DNA from: a bacterium
GTDB taxonomy: Bacteria > Patescibacteriota > Saccharimonadia > Saccharimonadales > UBA4665
Assembly: GCA_021800155.1 (NCBI GenBank)
Contig: JAJYZG010000003.1
Span: 1 to 64,000, forward strand
Length of the DNA stretch: 64,000 nt
Direction: 5' to 3'
The translations under genes were made by a program, and so were the position numbers. Position 1 is the first letter of the stretch, and every line of letters begins with the position of its first letter. The notes beneath the pieces are model-generated. The model was not told the origin of the DNA, did not search any database, and saw only the letters and a program-made list of their open reading frames with translations. Positions 1 to 8,228 of the stretch are shown piece by piece.

Positions 1-2
1 TT

Positions 3-164
3 AGTGCTGTTGGTGTGAACGAAAAGGTTATCGGACGTTACATTGAGCAACATGGCCAAGCAGACAGTGGACAAGCTATGCTTGAACTACAATTGATGCT
101 GTGCCAAAAGGTCATAGAGGCTCACTTAATTTTCGATATCGATAATCGGACGTGTTGTCTCTAG
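3..164 (+). CDS. C-terminal fragment of a protein truncated by the window edge, unknown function
   Basis: Open frame from base 3 (SAVGVNEKVIGRYIEQHGQADSGQAMLELQLMLCQKVIEAHLIFDIDNRTCCL) to TAG at 162-164. Confidence 0.35.
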   Translation, partial: SAVGVNEKVIGRYIEQHGQADSGQAMLELQLMLCQKVIEAHLIFDIDNRTCCL

Positions 165-234
165 AAGTATGAATGCTACCTGTGTCATCCAGATGATACA
201 ATACGAACTAATGTAATGGCTGTATAAAACGGCA

Positions 235-924
235 GTGAAGCACTTAACTACTAAAGCTATAGTACTTGGTCGTATTAATTACGGCGAGAGTGACCGGATA
301 ATCACGGTCATAACTCCTGAACACGGCAAATTGCGTTTACTGGCTAAAGGCTCCCGGGCTCTTAAGAGTAAGCTGGCTGGTGGTATTGAGCTGTTTTGTG
401 TAAGCGACATAGGTTTTATATTCGGCCGTGGCGGACTGGCTACTTTAACCAGTTCTCGGTTAGAGCAACATTTTTCACGAATATTATCGGATATATCGAG
501 AGTACAGTCGGGCTACGAGTTGCTTAAAATCATAAATTCAAGTACCGAGGATCAGGCTGAAGCGGAGTACTTTATATTAATAAGATCTGCTTTAGTTGGC
601 CTTAATGATCTTGATTTGCCGCTCGAACTGCACCGGCTATGGTTTAATTCGCGTCTGCTATTTATTTCAGGTCACATGCCCAATCTGACTTCAGACAACC
701 AAAACCAAATCATTTCCAAAGAATCTCGGTTTAGCTTCGATATGGATAAAATGTCCTTTTTGGCGCAATCAGATGGCCAGTTTTCGCCTGATCATATTAA
801 GTTTTGGCGCATTGTTTTTGCAGCTGACGCCCCGAAGCTTACCTCCAGAATTAACGGCGGTGAGCAGTTGGCGCGTGATCTTTTGCCGCTGTCAGCGCTA
901 CTTTTAGGCAACAGTCGTTTATAG
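235..924 (+). CDS. recO: DNA repair protein RecO
   Basis: N-terminal RecO OB-fold pattern (TKAIVLGRINYGESDRIITVITPEHGKLRLLAKGSR); GTG start. Confidence 0.85.
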   Translation: MKHLTTKAIVLGRINYGESDRIITVITPEHGKLRLLAKGSRALKSKLAGGIELFCVSDIGFIFGRGGLATLTSSRLEQHFSRILSDISRVQSGYELLKIINSSTEDQAEAEYFILIRSALVGLNDLDLPLELHRLWFNSRLLFISGHMPNLTSDNQNQIISKESRFSFDMDKMSFLAQSDGQFSPDHIKFWRIVFAADAPKLTSRINGGEQLARDLLPLSALLLGNSRL

Positions 925-1005
925 AATTACGATTGTCTAAGCTGTTTTTGGGGATTAGGTAGGGTATAATCTGAAACAGTATCAGCTACTCTCATCCTAT
1001 TTATT

Positions 1006-2355
1006 ATGACTAAACTACAGATCGAAGACATTGTCAGTCTATCCAAGCGCAGAGGTTTCGTGTTTCAAGCCAGCGAGATTTATGGTGGGCTGTCGGGTTT
1101 TTATGATTACGGTCCGCTTGGTGTTGAACTGGTTAACAATATTAAACAACTTTGGTGGGAACATTTTGTACAGCGCCAGGATAATGTTTTCGGAGTAGAC
1201 GGTGCAACTATTCAGCATCCCGAGCTATGGCGGGCGAGCGGACATCTGTCCGGGTTCAGCGATCCGATGGTTGAAGATACACTGAACCACAAGCGCTACC
1301 GAGCCGACCAATTAGCAGGGGTTGACACGACTGACTTGAAGGAACTGGCGTTGCTGCTAAAAGGCAAAAAGTCACCTGACGGCAACCCTTTAAGTGAGCC
1401 AAGGCAGTTCAACTTAATGATGCAGACTTGGGTGGGTTCGGTCGAGGATGAGGCGGCCAAGGTTTATCTGCGCCCGGAAACAGCCGGAGCGATTTTCACT
1501 AACTTCTTAAATGTTAAAGAGACAATGCGTGCCAAGTTACCGTTTGGAATCGCTCAAATCGGTAAAGCTTTCCGTAACGAGATCTCACCACGGGATTTTA
1601 TTTTCCGGGTACGTGAGCTCGAGCAGATGGAGTTGCAATATTTTATTTACCCAGACGACCAACAGGAAGCTTACGAGCAATGGCGACAATTTGCATGGCA
1701 TTTTTTGGTAGATATTTTAGGCGTAAATGAAACTAGCTTAAGTTGGCATAAGCACAGCCAAAAAGAACGAGCTCATTATGCAAAAGCTGCCCATGACATA
1801 TACTTTGATTTTCCATTTGGAGCGAAAGAGCTATGGGGTACACATAATCGCAGTGACTTTGATTTAAGCAGCCACGCCAAATTCAGCAACAAGGACCTTA
1901 GCATCTTAGACGAATCCAGCGGTCAGAAAACCATACCTTACGTAATTGAGTCTTCGGTAGGTGTCGGACGGCTATTACTCACTGTATTAAGCGATGCGTT
2001 CAGCAGGGATAAAGTCGGTGGTGAAGAGCGGATTGTATTGAAATTAAAACCTTCGGTCGCACCATATAAAATAGCTGTCAGCCCCTTGCTGAAAAACAAG
2101 CCCGAACTGGTAACTTTTGCGCGCAAGCTATATGAAGAGTTGAAGCAGGAATTCTTAATGGTGTTATGGGACGATAATGGTAATATTGGCAAGCGTTACC
2201 GGCGGCAGGATGAAATCGGCACCCCGTTTTGTATTACTGTCGATTTTGATTCGTTAAAGGACCGCTCGGTTACCATACGGGACCGCGATACGACCAAGCA
2301 AATAAGGGTTCGAGCAGATAATGTAGCATCAACTCTGAAGCCGAGGCTTCACTAA
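1006..2355 (+). CDS. glyS: Glycyl-tRNA synthetase, class II single-chain type
   Basis: SLSKRRGFVFQASEIYGGLSGFYDYGPLG and class II motifs (FRNEISPRDFIFRVRELEQMELQYF, IESSVGVGRLLL). Confidence 0.95.
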   Translation: MTKLQIEDIVSLSKRRGFVFQASEIYGGLSGFYDYGPLGVELVNNIKQLWWEHFVQRQDNVFGVDGATIQHPELWRASGHLSGFSDPMVEDTLNHKRYRADQLAGVDTTDLKELALLLKGKKSPDGNPLSEPRQFNLMMQTWVGSVEDEAAKVYLRPETAGAIFTNFLNVKETMRAKLPFGIAQIGKAFRNEISPRDFIFRVRELEQMELQYFIYPDDQQEAYEQWRQFAWHFLVDILGVNETSLSWHKHSQKERAHYAKAAHDIYFDFPFGAKELWGTHNRSDFDLSSHAKFSNKDLSILDESSGQKTIPYVIESSVGVGRLLLTVLSDAFSRDKVGGEERIVLKLKPSVAPYKIAVSPLLKNKPELVTFARKLYEELKQEFLMVLWDDNGNIGKRYRRQDEIGTPFCITVDFDSLKDRSVTIRDRDTTKQIRVRADNVASTLKPRLH

Positions 2356-2356
2356 A

Positions 2357-2914
2357 ATGGCTGTGCTGAAAAGGCGGACAAAAAGACCGATAGTCTATGC
2401 ATTTATAGATAGTCAGAATTTAAACCTGGGTGTGCAGAAAGTTGGTTGGAAAATGAATTGGCGGGCATTTAGGGCCTATTTGCACGATAATTATAATGTT
2501 ACTAAGGCCTTCATGTTTATAGGTTATATGGCCGAAAATGAAGCGCTTTACGAGCATATGCACGAGTTAGGTTACTTAATCGCACTGAAGCCTACTGTGC
2601 CAAGTGAAAAAGACGATAATGAGCATAAATCGACAGTCAAGGGCAACATTGATGCTGATCTGGTGCTATACGCCATGAAAGAATCGCCAAATTATGATAA
2701 AGCCATTATTGTGAGCGGTGATGGAGACTTCGTGAGCTTAATAGAATATTTGGCGAATCGCAATAAATTATTAAATATTATGGCTCCTAACTGGCAGTAT
2801 TCATCACTACTCAAACCCTGGGAAAGTTATATTATTCGAATCGACCAGTTGCGGCAGCAGTTAGAGTATAGGGATCGACCCCATCGCCGACGCAACACTT
2901 CCTCACGGGACTAG
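2357..2914 (+). CDS. NYN domain (LabA/DUF88-like) protein, putative ribonuclease
   Basis: YAFIDSQNLN...DADLVLYAMKESPNYDKAIIVSGDGDFVSLIEYL, typical NYN/PIN-like acidic residues. Confidence 0.8.
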   Translation: MAVLKRRTKRPIVYAFIDSQNLNLGVQKVGWKMNWRAFRAYLHDNYNVTKAFMFIGYMAENEALYEHMHELGYLIALKPTVPSEKDDNEHKSTVKGNIDADLVLYAMKESPNYDKAIIVSGDGDFVSLIEYLANRNKLLNIMAPNWQYSSLLKPWESYIIRIDQLRQQLEYRDRPHRRRNTSSRD

Positions 2915-2986
2915 AAATCCAGCGCGCGGCTGCTTGCAGTAATAGGTTATAATTTTTGGCCTAAATGTAAGAAGGGGTGTAGTAAG

Positions 2987-4288
2987 GTGACGCAAGCGCG
3001 CGCTCTAGAGATACTAAAAACCGGCGCCAATGTCTTTTTAAGCGGACCGCCAGGTTCCGGCAAAAGTTATGTGCTGGAACGATTCATAAAAGCTTTAGAT
3101 AGGCAAGGCAGGAAAACTGCGGTGTGTGCCTCGACTGGTATTGCTGCCAGTCTAATCGGGGGCGTGACCGTACATTCATGGTCCGGAATAGGCGTCAGAA
3201 GACTACTGAATAGGTTTGAACGGGAGCGGTTACTGAACAATCCCGACATAAATCGTCGATTAAATGATGTGCAAACCTTAATAATAGATGAAATTTCTAT
3301 GCTTAGTGCTGAAACCCTGGACGATTTGAATGATCTGTTGATGCAAGCCAGAGAATCTTTAAAGCCGTTTGGCGGGCTTCAGGTTGTGGTCTGTGGTGAT
3401 TTTTTTCAGTTACCGCCGGTAGGCAGTGGATCTCCAACCTATGCCTTTAGTGCTAAAGCCTGGCAAGATGCCGGTTTTAAAGCCTGTTATTTGGCTGAGC
3501 AACACCGGGTTGCCGCCGATGAATTGTCCGAGGTGCTGCTCGCCCTGCGTGAGCAGCGGTTAACCGCTCAGCATGTTAGGCTGCTGCTTAAACGCCAGGA
3601 CATTAAACATTACCCGGTGACAAGATTGCTAACGCACAATCGCGATGCTTCGGTAATCAATCGTCAGCAGCTAGACTTGCTGCCCGGTAAAGTAATGGCT
3701 TACTTTATGAAAGGGCAGGGAGATTGGACTAAATCTCTGCTGGTACCGCAGGAACTATTGCTAAAAACGGGAGCGGAGGTTATGTTTGTAGCGAATGATT
3801 ACCGACGCGGGTTTGTTAACGGTAGTCAGGGTAAAGTTGTTGGTTTTAAGCGCGGATGGCCATTCATTCAACTAAAATCTAATGGCAAACATATATTAGC
3901 TGAAGCTTATTGTTGGCGTCGAGAATTGGACAATGGAAAAATTATTGAGGCCATACAGCTGCCATTGAAATTAGCTTGGGCGCTAACTATCCATAAAAGT
4001 CAGGGGATGAGTTTAGACGCTGCGGAAATTGATCTTAGTCGTAGTTTTACTTACGGTATGGGGTATGTGGCGCTCAGTCGCCTAAAAAGCTTTCAGGGGT
4101 TATATTTATTAGGACTTAATAGCCGATCGTTACAACTCGATAAAAACGTTTTTAGTTTCGATAAACGCGTTCAATCCGAGTCTCAAACAAATGAAGGCAG
4201 CACATTTACTTCTAACGATATACTGGCGTTAGAGCGGGCTAAAGCAGACCCTAAGTTAATTAGCTTTATCAGGAAAGCAAGGAGTTAA
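2987..4288 (+). CDS. PIF1-like helicase / AAA ATPase
   Basis: Walker A GPPGSGKS, VCASTGIAASLIGGVTVHSWSGIG, LIIDEISML, GDFFQLPPV, LTIHKSQGMSLD; GTG start, upstream TATAAT. Confidence 0.88.
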   Translation: MTQARALEILKTGANVFLSGPPGSGKSYVLERFIKALDRQGRKTAVCASTGIAASLIGGVTVHSWSGIGVRRLLNRFERERLLNNPDINRRLNDVQTLIIDEISMLSAETLDDLNDLLMQARESLKPFGGLQVVVCGDFFQLPPVGSGSPTYAFSAKAWQDAGFKACYLAEQHRVAADELSEVLLALREQRLTAQHVRLLLKRQDIKHYPVTRLLTHNRDASVINRQQLDLLPGKVMAYFMKGQGDWTKSLLVPQELLLKTGAEVMFVANDYRRGFVNGSQGKVVGFKRGWPFIQLKSNGKHILAEAYCWRRELDNGKIIEAIQLPLKLAWALTIHKSQGMSLDAAEIDLSRSFTYGMGYVALSRLKSFQGLYLLGLNSRSLQLDKNVFSFDKRVQSESQTNEGSTFTSNDILALERAKADPKLISFIRKARS

Positions 4289-4471
4289 TCAGTCATCGAA
4301 AAGCATAGGTTAATGAATACAATATTTGCTCAAACTAATGTTTGAACTGTTTGTAAGTGGGATTTTTTATGGTGATATGTTTAGAGATGGTTCTTAATTA
4401 AACTAAACAGATAGCTGTAATAACAAAATCAAAAGTATATTTGTTAATACAGATAAAACAGGAGAACGAGA

Positions 4472-5347
4472 ATGAAACATGTGCCAATCAATGCCAATCG
4501 GGCTGGTCAAATAAGGATTGGTCACCTGGAGGTAAACCGGCTGGGCTTTGGGGCGATGAGAATTACCGGAAAGGGTATCTGGGGTCCGCCTAAGGATAGA
4601 GAAGGAGCTGTCCATTTGCTGAAGCGTGCTGTTGAACTAGGGGTAAACTTTATTGATACGGCCGATTCTTACGGCCCATACGTATCGGAAGAAATAATAG
4701 CCGAGGCACTGTTCCCCTACAGCGGCCTTTTAATCGCGACTAAGGGTGGTTTAGTCCGCTCAGGTCCAGGCAGGTGGCAGGCTGATTGTTCACCTAAGCA
4801 TTTACGAAAGGCTTGTGAAGATAGTTTACGCCGTCTAAAGTTGGATACGATTGATTTATATCAGCTGCATACCGTTGACCCGAAGGTGCCGTTTGAAGAG
4901 TCATTTAAAACACTTCTTGAACTTCAACGTGAGGGTAAAATTAGGTATATTGGATTGTCAAACATCGAGCCCGAACACTTTTTAGCGGCAGTAAATATGG
5001 GGCGTTTTGTATCAGTACAGAATAATTACAATATATATAATCACGAACACGAAGATATATTGAAACTGTGCGAACAACATCGCGTAGCATTTATTCCTTA
5101 TTTTCCTCTAGCTGGTAGTCAAGAAAAGCTAACCGGCAGTAACAAATTCAAAAACTTGGCAGATAGATTGCGGGTATCTCTTGCTCAGCTGTCTTTAGCC
5201 TGGTTGCTAAATCATTCGCCCTCGATTTTACCTATACCGGGTACCAGTTCAATGAATCATCTTGAAGAAAACATTTCAAGTGCCGGCATAGCCCTAGAAG
5301 ACGAGGACATGCAGTTGCTGGATAAACTAGCAGAAAATACAACATAG
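4472..5347 (+). CDS. Aldo/keto reductase
   Basis: LGFGAMRITGKG, FIDTADSYGP, LRRLKLDTIDLYQLH, IRYIGLSN; SD AGGAGA upstream. Confidence 0.9.
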   Translation: MKHVPINANRAGQIRIGHLEVNRLGFGAMRITGKGIWGPPKDREGAVHLLKRAVELGVNFIDTADSYGPYVSEEIIAEALFPYSGLLIATKGGLVRSGPGRWQADCSPKHLRKACEDSLRRLKLDTIDLYQLHTVDPKVPFEESFKTLLELQREGKIRYIGLSNIEPEHFLAAVNMGRFVSVQNNYNIYNHEHEDILKLCEQHRVAFIPYFPLAGSQEKLTGSNKFKNLADRLRVSLAQLSLAWLLNHSPSILPIPGTSSMNHLEENISSAGIALEDEDMQLLDKLAENTT

Positions 5348-5362
5348 TTAAACATAACCTAA

Positions 5363-5391
5363 TTGACAAAAGTACGAATATTTGTTAATCT
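5363..5391 (+). promoter_or_regulatory. Sigma70-type promoter TTGACA-17-TAATCT directly in front of a GTG start
   Basis: TTGACA 5363-5368, 17-nt spacer, TAATCT 5386-5391; GTG at 5398. Confidence 0.65.
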
Positions 5392-5397
5392 AGTTAT

Positions 5398-5547
5398 GTG
5401 CTAAAAAATATAAAAGCAATAAAAACCAATGCTGCTCCAATGTATTTCACTGATCAATTCAATGAAGTCATTAACTTTAACAGTAAAGTATATGGTAGCA
5501 GCCTTTTGACAACTGGGTTAGGCAAAGCCGATAAGAGGGTTAAGTAG
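5398..5547 (+). CDS. Small hypothetical protein (49 aa), candidate leaderless gene
   Basis: GTG start 7 nt after a promoter -10; frame MLKNIKAINKTNAAPMYFTDQFNEVINFNSKVYGSSLLTTGLGKADKRVK to TAG; below the 60-aa ORF track cut-off. Confidence 0.5.
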   Translation: MLKNIKAIKTNAAPMYFTDQFNEVINFNSKVYGSSLLTTGLGKADKRVK

Positions 5548-5555
5548 TCTAACAG

Positions 5556-5584
5556 TTGACTAACATACGGAAGGATGATATAAT
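5556..5584 (+). promoter_or_regulatory. Sigma70-type promoter TTGACT-17-TATAAT, leaderless arrangement
   Basis: TTGACT 5556-5561, 17-nt spacer, TATAAT 5579-5584, ATG at 5591. Confidence 0.75.
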
Positions 5585-5590
5585 ATAACT

Positions 5591-6007
5591 ATGGAAAAAG
5601 GATTACGCGAAAAAGAAAAAACGATACCCCTCACAAAACGAGGTGTGTTAGCTATCGCGATTGGTTCAATGGTTATGGGCGGTACAGCAGTGAAATTGGC
5701 GCACGCGTTAGATGTTGAGGCCAACGACATATTAAATGGAGGCCCGACTCCAACCATGAGTCAATTAGAAAAGATGCCCAAAGAACCGGTTGTAGTGGAA
5801 TCCACTAATAACGCCAACATCGGTCAAATTGTTACAAGCGTTGATTCAAACTTGAACGGGCCAGCCTTTGCTGCGACAGAAAATCTTGTAGCGCGAGAAA
5901 GCGCCAATAACCCAAATCATATCAATCCAAACCCCAACTACACTGTATACCTAGGCGAAGAAAAACTAGTTCCGGTGCTACCTCCGCAGTACCAAGCCAA
6001 TTCATAA
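5591..6007 (+). CDS. Hypothetical protein with N-terminal signal/TM segment
   Basis: Hydrophobic N-terminus (GVLAIAIGSMVMGGTAVKLAHALD), strong promoter, followed by an intrinsic terminator. Confidence 0.7.
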   Translation: MEKGLREKEKTIPLTKRGVLAIAIGSMVMGGTAVKLAHALDVEANDILNGGPTPTMSQLEKMPKEPVVVESTNNANIGQIVTSVDSNLNGPAFAATENLVARESANNPNHINPNPNYTVYLGEEKLVPVLPPQYQANS

Positions 6008-6033
6008 ACATAAATAACTAAGCAATAACAGAT

Positions 6034-6060
6034 AAGTGGTGTCAAAAACACCACTTTTTT
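6034..6060 (+). terminator. Rho-independent terminator
   Basis: AAGTGGTGT-CAAAA-ACACCACTT followed by a T run. Confidence 0.85.
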
Positions 6061-6069
6061 GTGTATAAG

Positions 6070-6093
6070 TGGGTTGCAGTGGGTGATTGTGGG
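6070..6093 (+). promoter_or_regulatory. MraZ box: three TGGG direct repeats at 10-bp period overlapping the mraZ promoter
   Basis: TGGG at 6070-6073, 6080-6083, 6090-6093; TTGCAG 6074-6079 and TATAGT 6097-6102 with 17-nt spacer. Confidence 0.8.
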
Positions 6094-6181
6094 TAGTATA
6101 GTGCGCGTTAGTGGCTGAAATGGGTAAGCGCCAAAACAGTGCTTAACCATAAAAATAAAAACCACTATTAGACATAAAGGG

Positions 6182-6544
6182 ATGGCAACAATCGATTACT
6201 TTGAACGCAGGCTTGACGATAAAAAGCGGTTAACCATACCGGCGGAGATCAGGGCCGAGTTCAGTAGTGGGGTAGTTGTTACTCGAGGCTTTAAGCAGTA
6301 TCTGCATCTCTATCCCAAAACGGTTTGGGACGAAGCTGTGGAGCCGGCACTCAAAGGGAACATTCTCGATGAGGCAACCGGTGACCTGAACGTTCAGTTC
6401 CGCAGCGGCAAGATAGAGAGCCCACTAGATGCTAAACAGGGGCGCATTCACCTGGAGCAGCACTTATTGGATTATGCAGGCATCAAGAAAGACGTTGTCG
6501 CAGTGCGCGCCGGGCAATACTGGCGAGTAATGGCAAAGTCGTAA
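6182..6544 (+). CDS. mraZ: Transcriptional regulator MraZ
   Basis: RRLDDKKRLTIPAEIRAEF, AbrB-like fold, first gene of the dcw cluster. Confidence 0.8.
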   Translation: MATIDYFERRLDDKKRLTIPAEIRAEFSSGVVVTRGFKQYLHLYPKTVWDEAVEPALKGNILDEATGDLNVQFRSGKIESPLDAKQGRIHLEQHLLDYAGIKKDVVAVRAGQYWRVMAKS

Positions 6545-6624
6545 AGCCGACCTTATCCCGAGGGCACCTTAACAATCCGGCAAAAACGAACACTATCCTC
6601 GAGCTTAGCTATTCGGCAGTCAAC

Positions 6625-6752
6625 AAGTGGACTTTAAAGAACACCACTTTAAAAAGTTCTCGTTCTTTACTCAAAAACACCTCCCAAAACTCCACCTCAC
6701 ACATAAGTCTCTCAATCTTTCGTGAATCGCTAGCAGAAAGTTTACTTTCTGC
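6625..6752 (+). promoter_or_regulatory. mraZ-rsmH intergenic leader with competing hairpins and a C-rich/G-poor tract
   Basis: AAGTGG/CCACTT vs AAAGAAC (6636-6642)/GTTCTTT (6662-6668); GCAGAAAG-TTTA-CTTTCTGC 6733-6752. Confidence 0.35.
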
Positions 6753-6843
6753 ATCGGGCTTTTCATGAACCAACAAAAACAAAAATCATAAAACAAAAAG
6801 TTGGCTGCTGGATAGGTGACCTTGCAAAAATAAAAACAAGAAA

Positions 6844-7734
6844 ATGCACCAAAATCCTCACACAAAAAATCACACCCCAGTTCTGCTAAAAGAGCTGCTA
6901 GAGTTAACGAACCCCCAAAAAGGGGAACGCTATTTAGATGTCACAGCCGGGTACGGTGGACACGCGGCAGCGGTTTTAGCGAAAAACCAAAACTATCGTC
7001 AATCGGTTTTAGTCGACCGAGACGGCGAAGCTATAGTAGCGCTTAATGAACGATTTAGGGGCAATGGTATCAAGCTAATGCACCAAGACTTCTTAAGTGC
7101 CAGCGACGAGCTGTTAAAAGCTAGGCGGAAGTTTGATTTGATTGTAGCGGATTTAGGCGTATCGTCACCGCACCTTAACGAGGTTAGTAGAGGTTTTAGC
7201 TTTACTAAAGCAGCTCCGCTGGACATGCGGATGGACCAAAGGCAGCCCACAACTGCTTGGGACATTGTCAATAGTTCTAGTGAAGCTGACTTAGCCGAGA
7301 TTTTACGGCGCTACGGTGAAGAACCGCGGTACCGTCAGATAGCCGGCTTGATCGTTCGCAACCGACCGGTTAACTCCACTCAGGAGCTGTCTGAACTAGC
7401 TCGCAAGGCCTGGCCAGGACATAGCCGGAAGCAGCCGGCAACCCGGACCTTTCAAGCAATCCGGATTGCCGTGAACGACGAGTTGTCACAGCTTAGTGAA
7501 GCTTTGCCGATATGGCTTAAACTGCTAGCTCCCGGAGGCCGTATAGCGGTCATCAGTTTCCATAGTTTGGAAGACCGGATAGTGAAACGATTTTTTGCCA
7601 GTGAATCAGGCGATCGTTTAGATGCAGCTTTGATTCTACTAACCAAACATCCGGTCGCTCCGGGCCCTCACGAAATAGCCAATAATCCGCGTGCACGCAG
7701 CGCAAAACTGCGTGTCGTAGTGAAACAAAAATGA
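6844..7734 (+). CDS. rsmH: 16S rRNA (cytosine(1402)-N(4))-methyltransferase RsmH
   Basis: HTPVLLKELLELTNPQKGERYLDVTAGYGGHA, DLGVSSPHLNEVSRGFSF, SFHSLEDRIVKRFF. Confidence 0.96.
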   Translation: MHQNPHTKNHTPVLLKELLELTNPQKGERYLDVTAGYGGHAAAVLAKNQNYRQSVLVDRDGEAIVALNERFRGNGIKLMHQDFLSASDELLKARRKFDLIVADLGVSSPHLNEVSRGFSFTKAAPLDMRMDQRQPTTAWDIVNSSSEADLAEILRRYGEEPRYRQIAGLIVRNRPVNSTQELSELARKAWPGHSRKQPATRTFQAIRIAVNDELSQLSEALPIWLKLLAPGGRIAVISFHSLEDRIVKRFFASESGDRLDAALILLTKHPVAPGPHEIANNPRARSAKLRVVVKQK

Positions 7735-7747
7735 AAGGGGAGAGCAA

Positions 7748-7807
7748 ATGCCTATCCAGGTAAAAAGCAACTCCCGGGCGTATAAGATCCACGTTCGTGT
7801 GATCTAA
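7748..7807 (+). CDS. Candidate 19-aa ORF between rsmH and ftsL-like gene
   Basis: MPIQVKSNSRAYKIHVRVI, preceded by purine-rich SD AAAGGGGAGAGCAA. Confidence 0.35.
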   Translation: MPIQVKSNSRAYKIHVRVI

Positions 7808-7818
7808 AGCCTTAAGTT

Positions 7819-7847
7819 CCGGCTCTGTTTGTTAAGAGCAGAGCCGG
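7819..7847 (+). promoter_or_regulatory. 9-bp perfect hairpin upstream of ftsL-like gene
   Basis: CCGGCTCTG-tttgttaagag-CAGAGCCGG, no T run after it. Confidence 0.5.
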
Positions 7848-7866
7848 TAAAAGGAAAAATAAAAAT

Positions 7867-8214
7867 ATGACTTATTCAAGTTCGCTGGCATTGAGCCGCT
7901 CCCAGTTTGCGGGCCGTAATCGCAATACGGTAAGCCTTAAAGCAAGAGCTAAGACTCTGGGGCCAATCAGCAATACTATTATTCTTATCGTGTTGGCATG
8001 CCTGCTCGGCTTGTTTTACTTATCCCAGGTGACTAAAACTAATGCTTATGGGTTTAGTTTAAATTCATTGCAACAGCAACAGACTCAGCTTAAAACTGAG
8101 AACGCCAATCTGGAAGTGACTTCAGCTCAGTTACAATCTGTTAGTCGTGCTCAGAATAGCTCAGTGGCAAAGAGCATGGTACCATTAACCCCTTCAGCCA
8201 CCGCTATTAATTAG
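7867..8214 (+). CDS. FtsL-like small membrane coiled-coil protein
   Basis: Single TM (TIILIVLACLLGLFYLSQV) then coiled coil (LNSLQQQQTQLKTENANLEVTSAQLQS), dcw position. Confidence 0.65.
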   Translation: MTYSSSLALSRSQFAGRNRNTVSLKARAKTLGPISNTIILIVLACLLGLFYLSQVTKTNAYGFSLNSLQQQQTQLKTENANLEVTSAQLQSVSRAQNSSVAKSMVPLTPSATAIN

Positions 8215-8228
8215 TTATAGTAGGAGCT

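Noticed and set aside
1938-2192. Antisense ORFs inside well-supported genes (this and similar ones, e.g. 6999..7271, 17930..18247, 24160..24363, 43154..43501, 47414..47827, 50893..51264)
   Set aside because: They sit fully opposite strongly homologous genes and show shadow-frame composition; no independent start signals seen.
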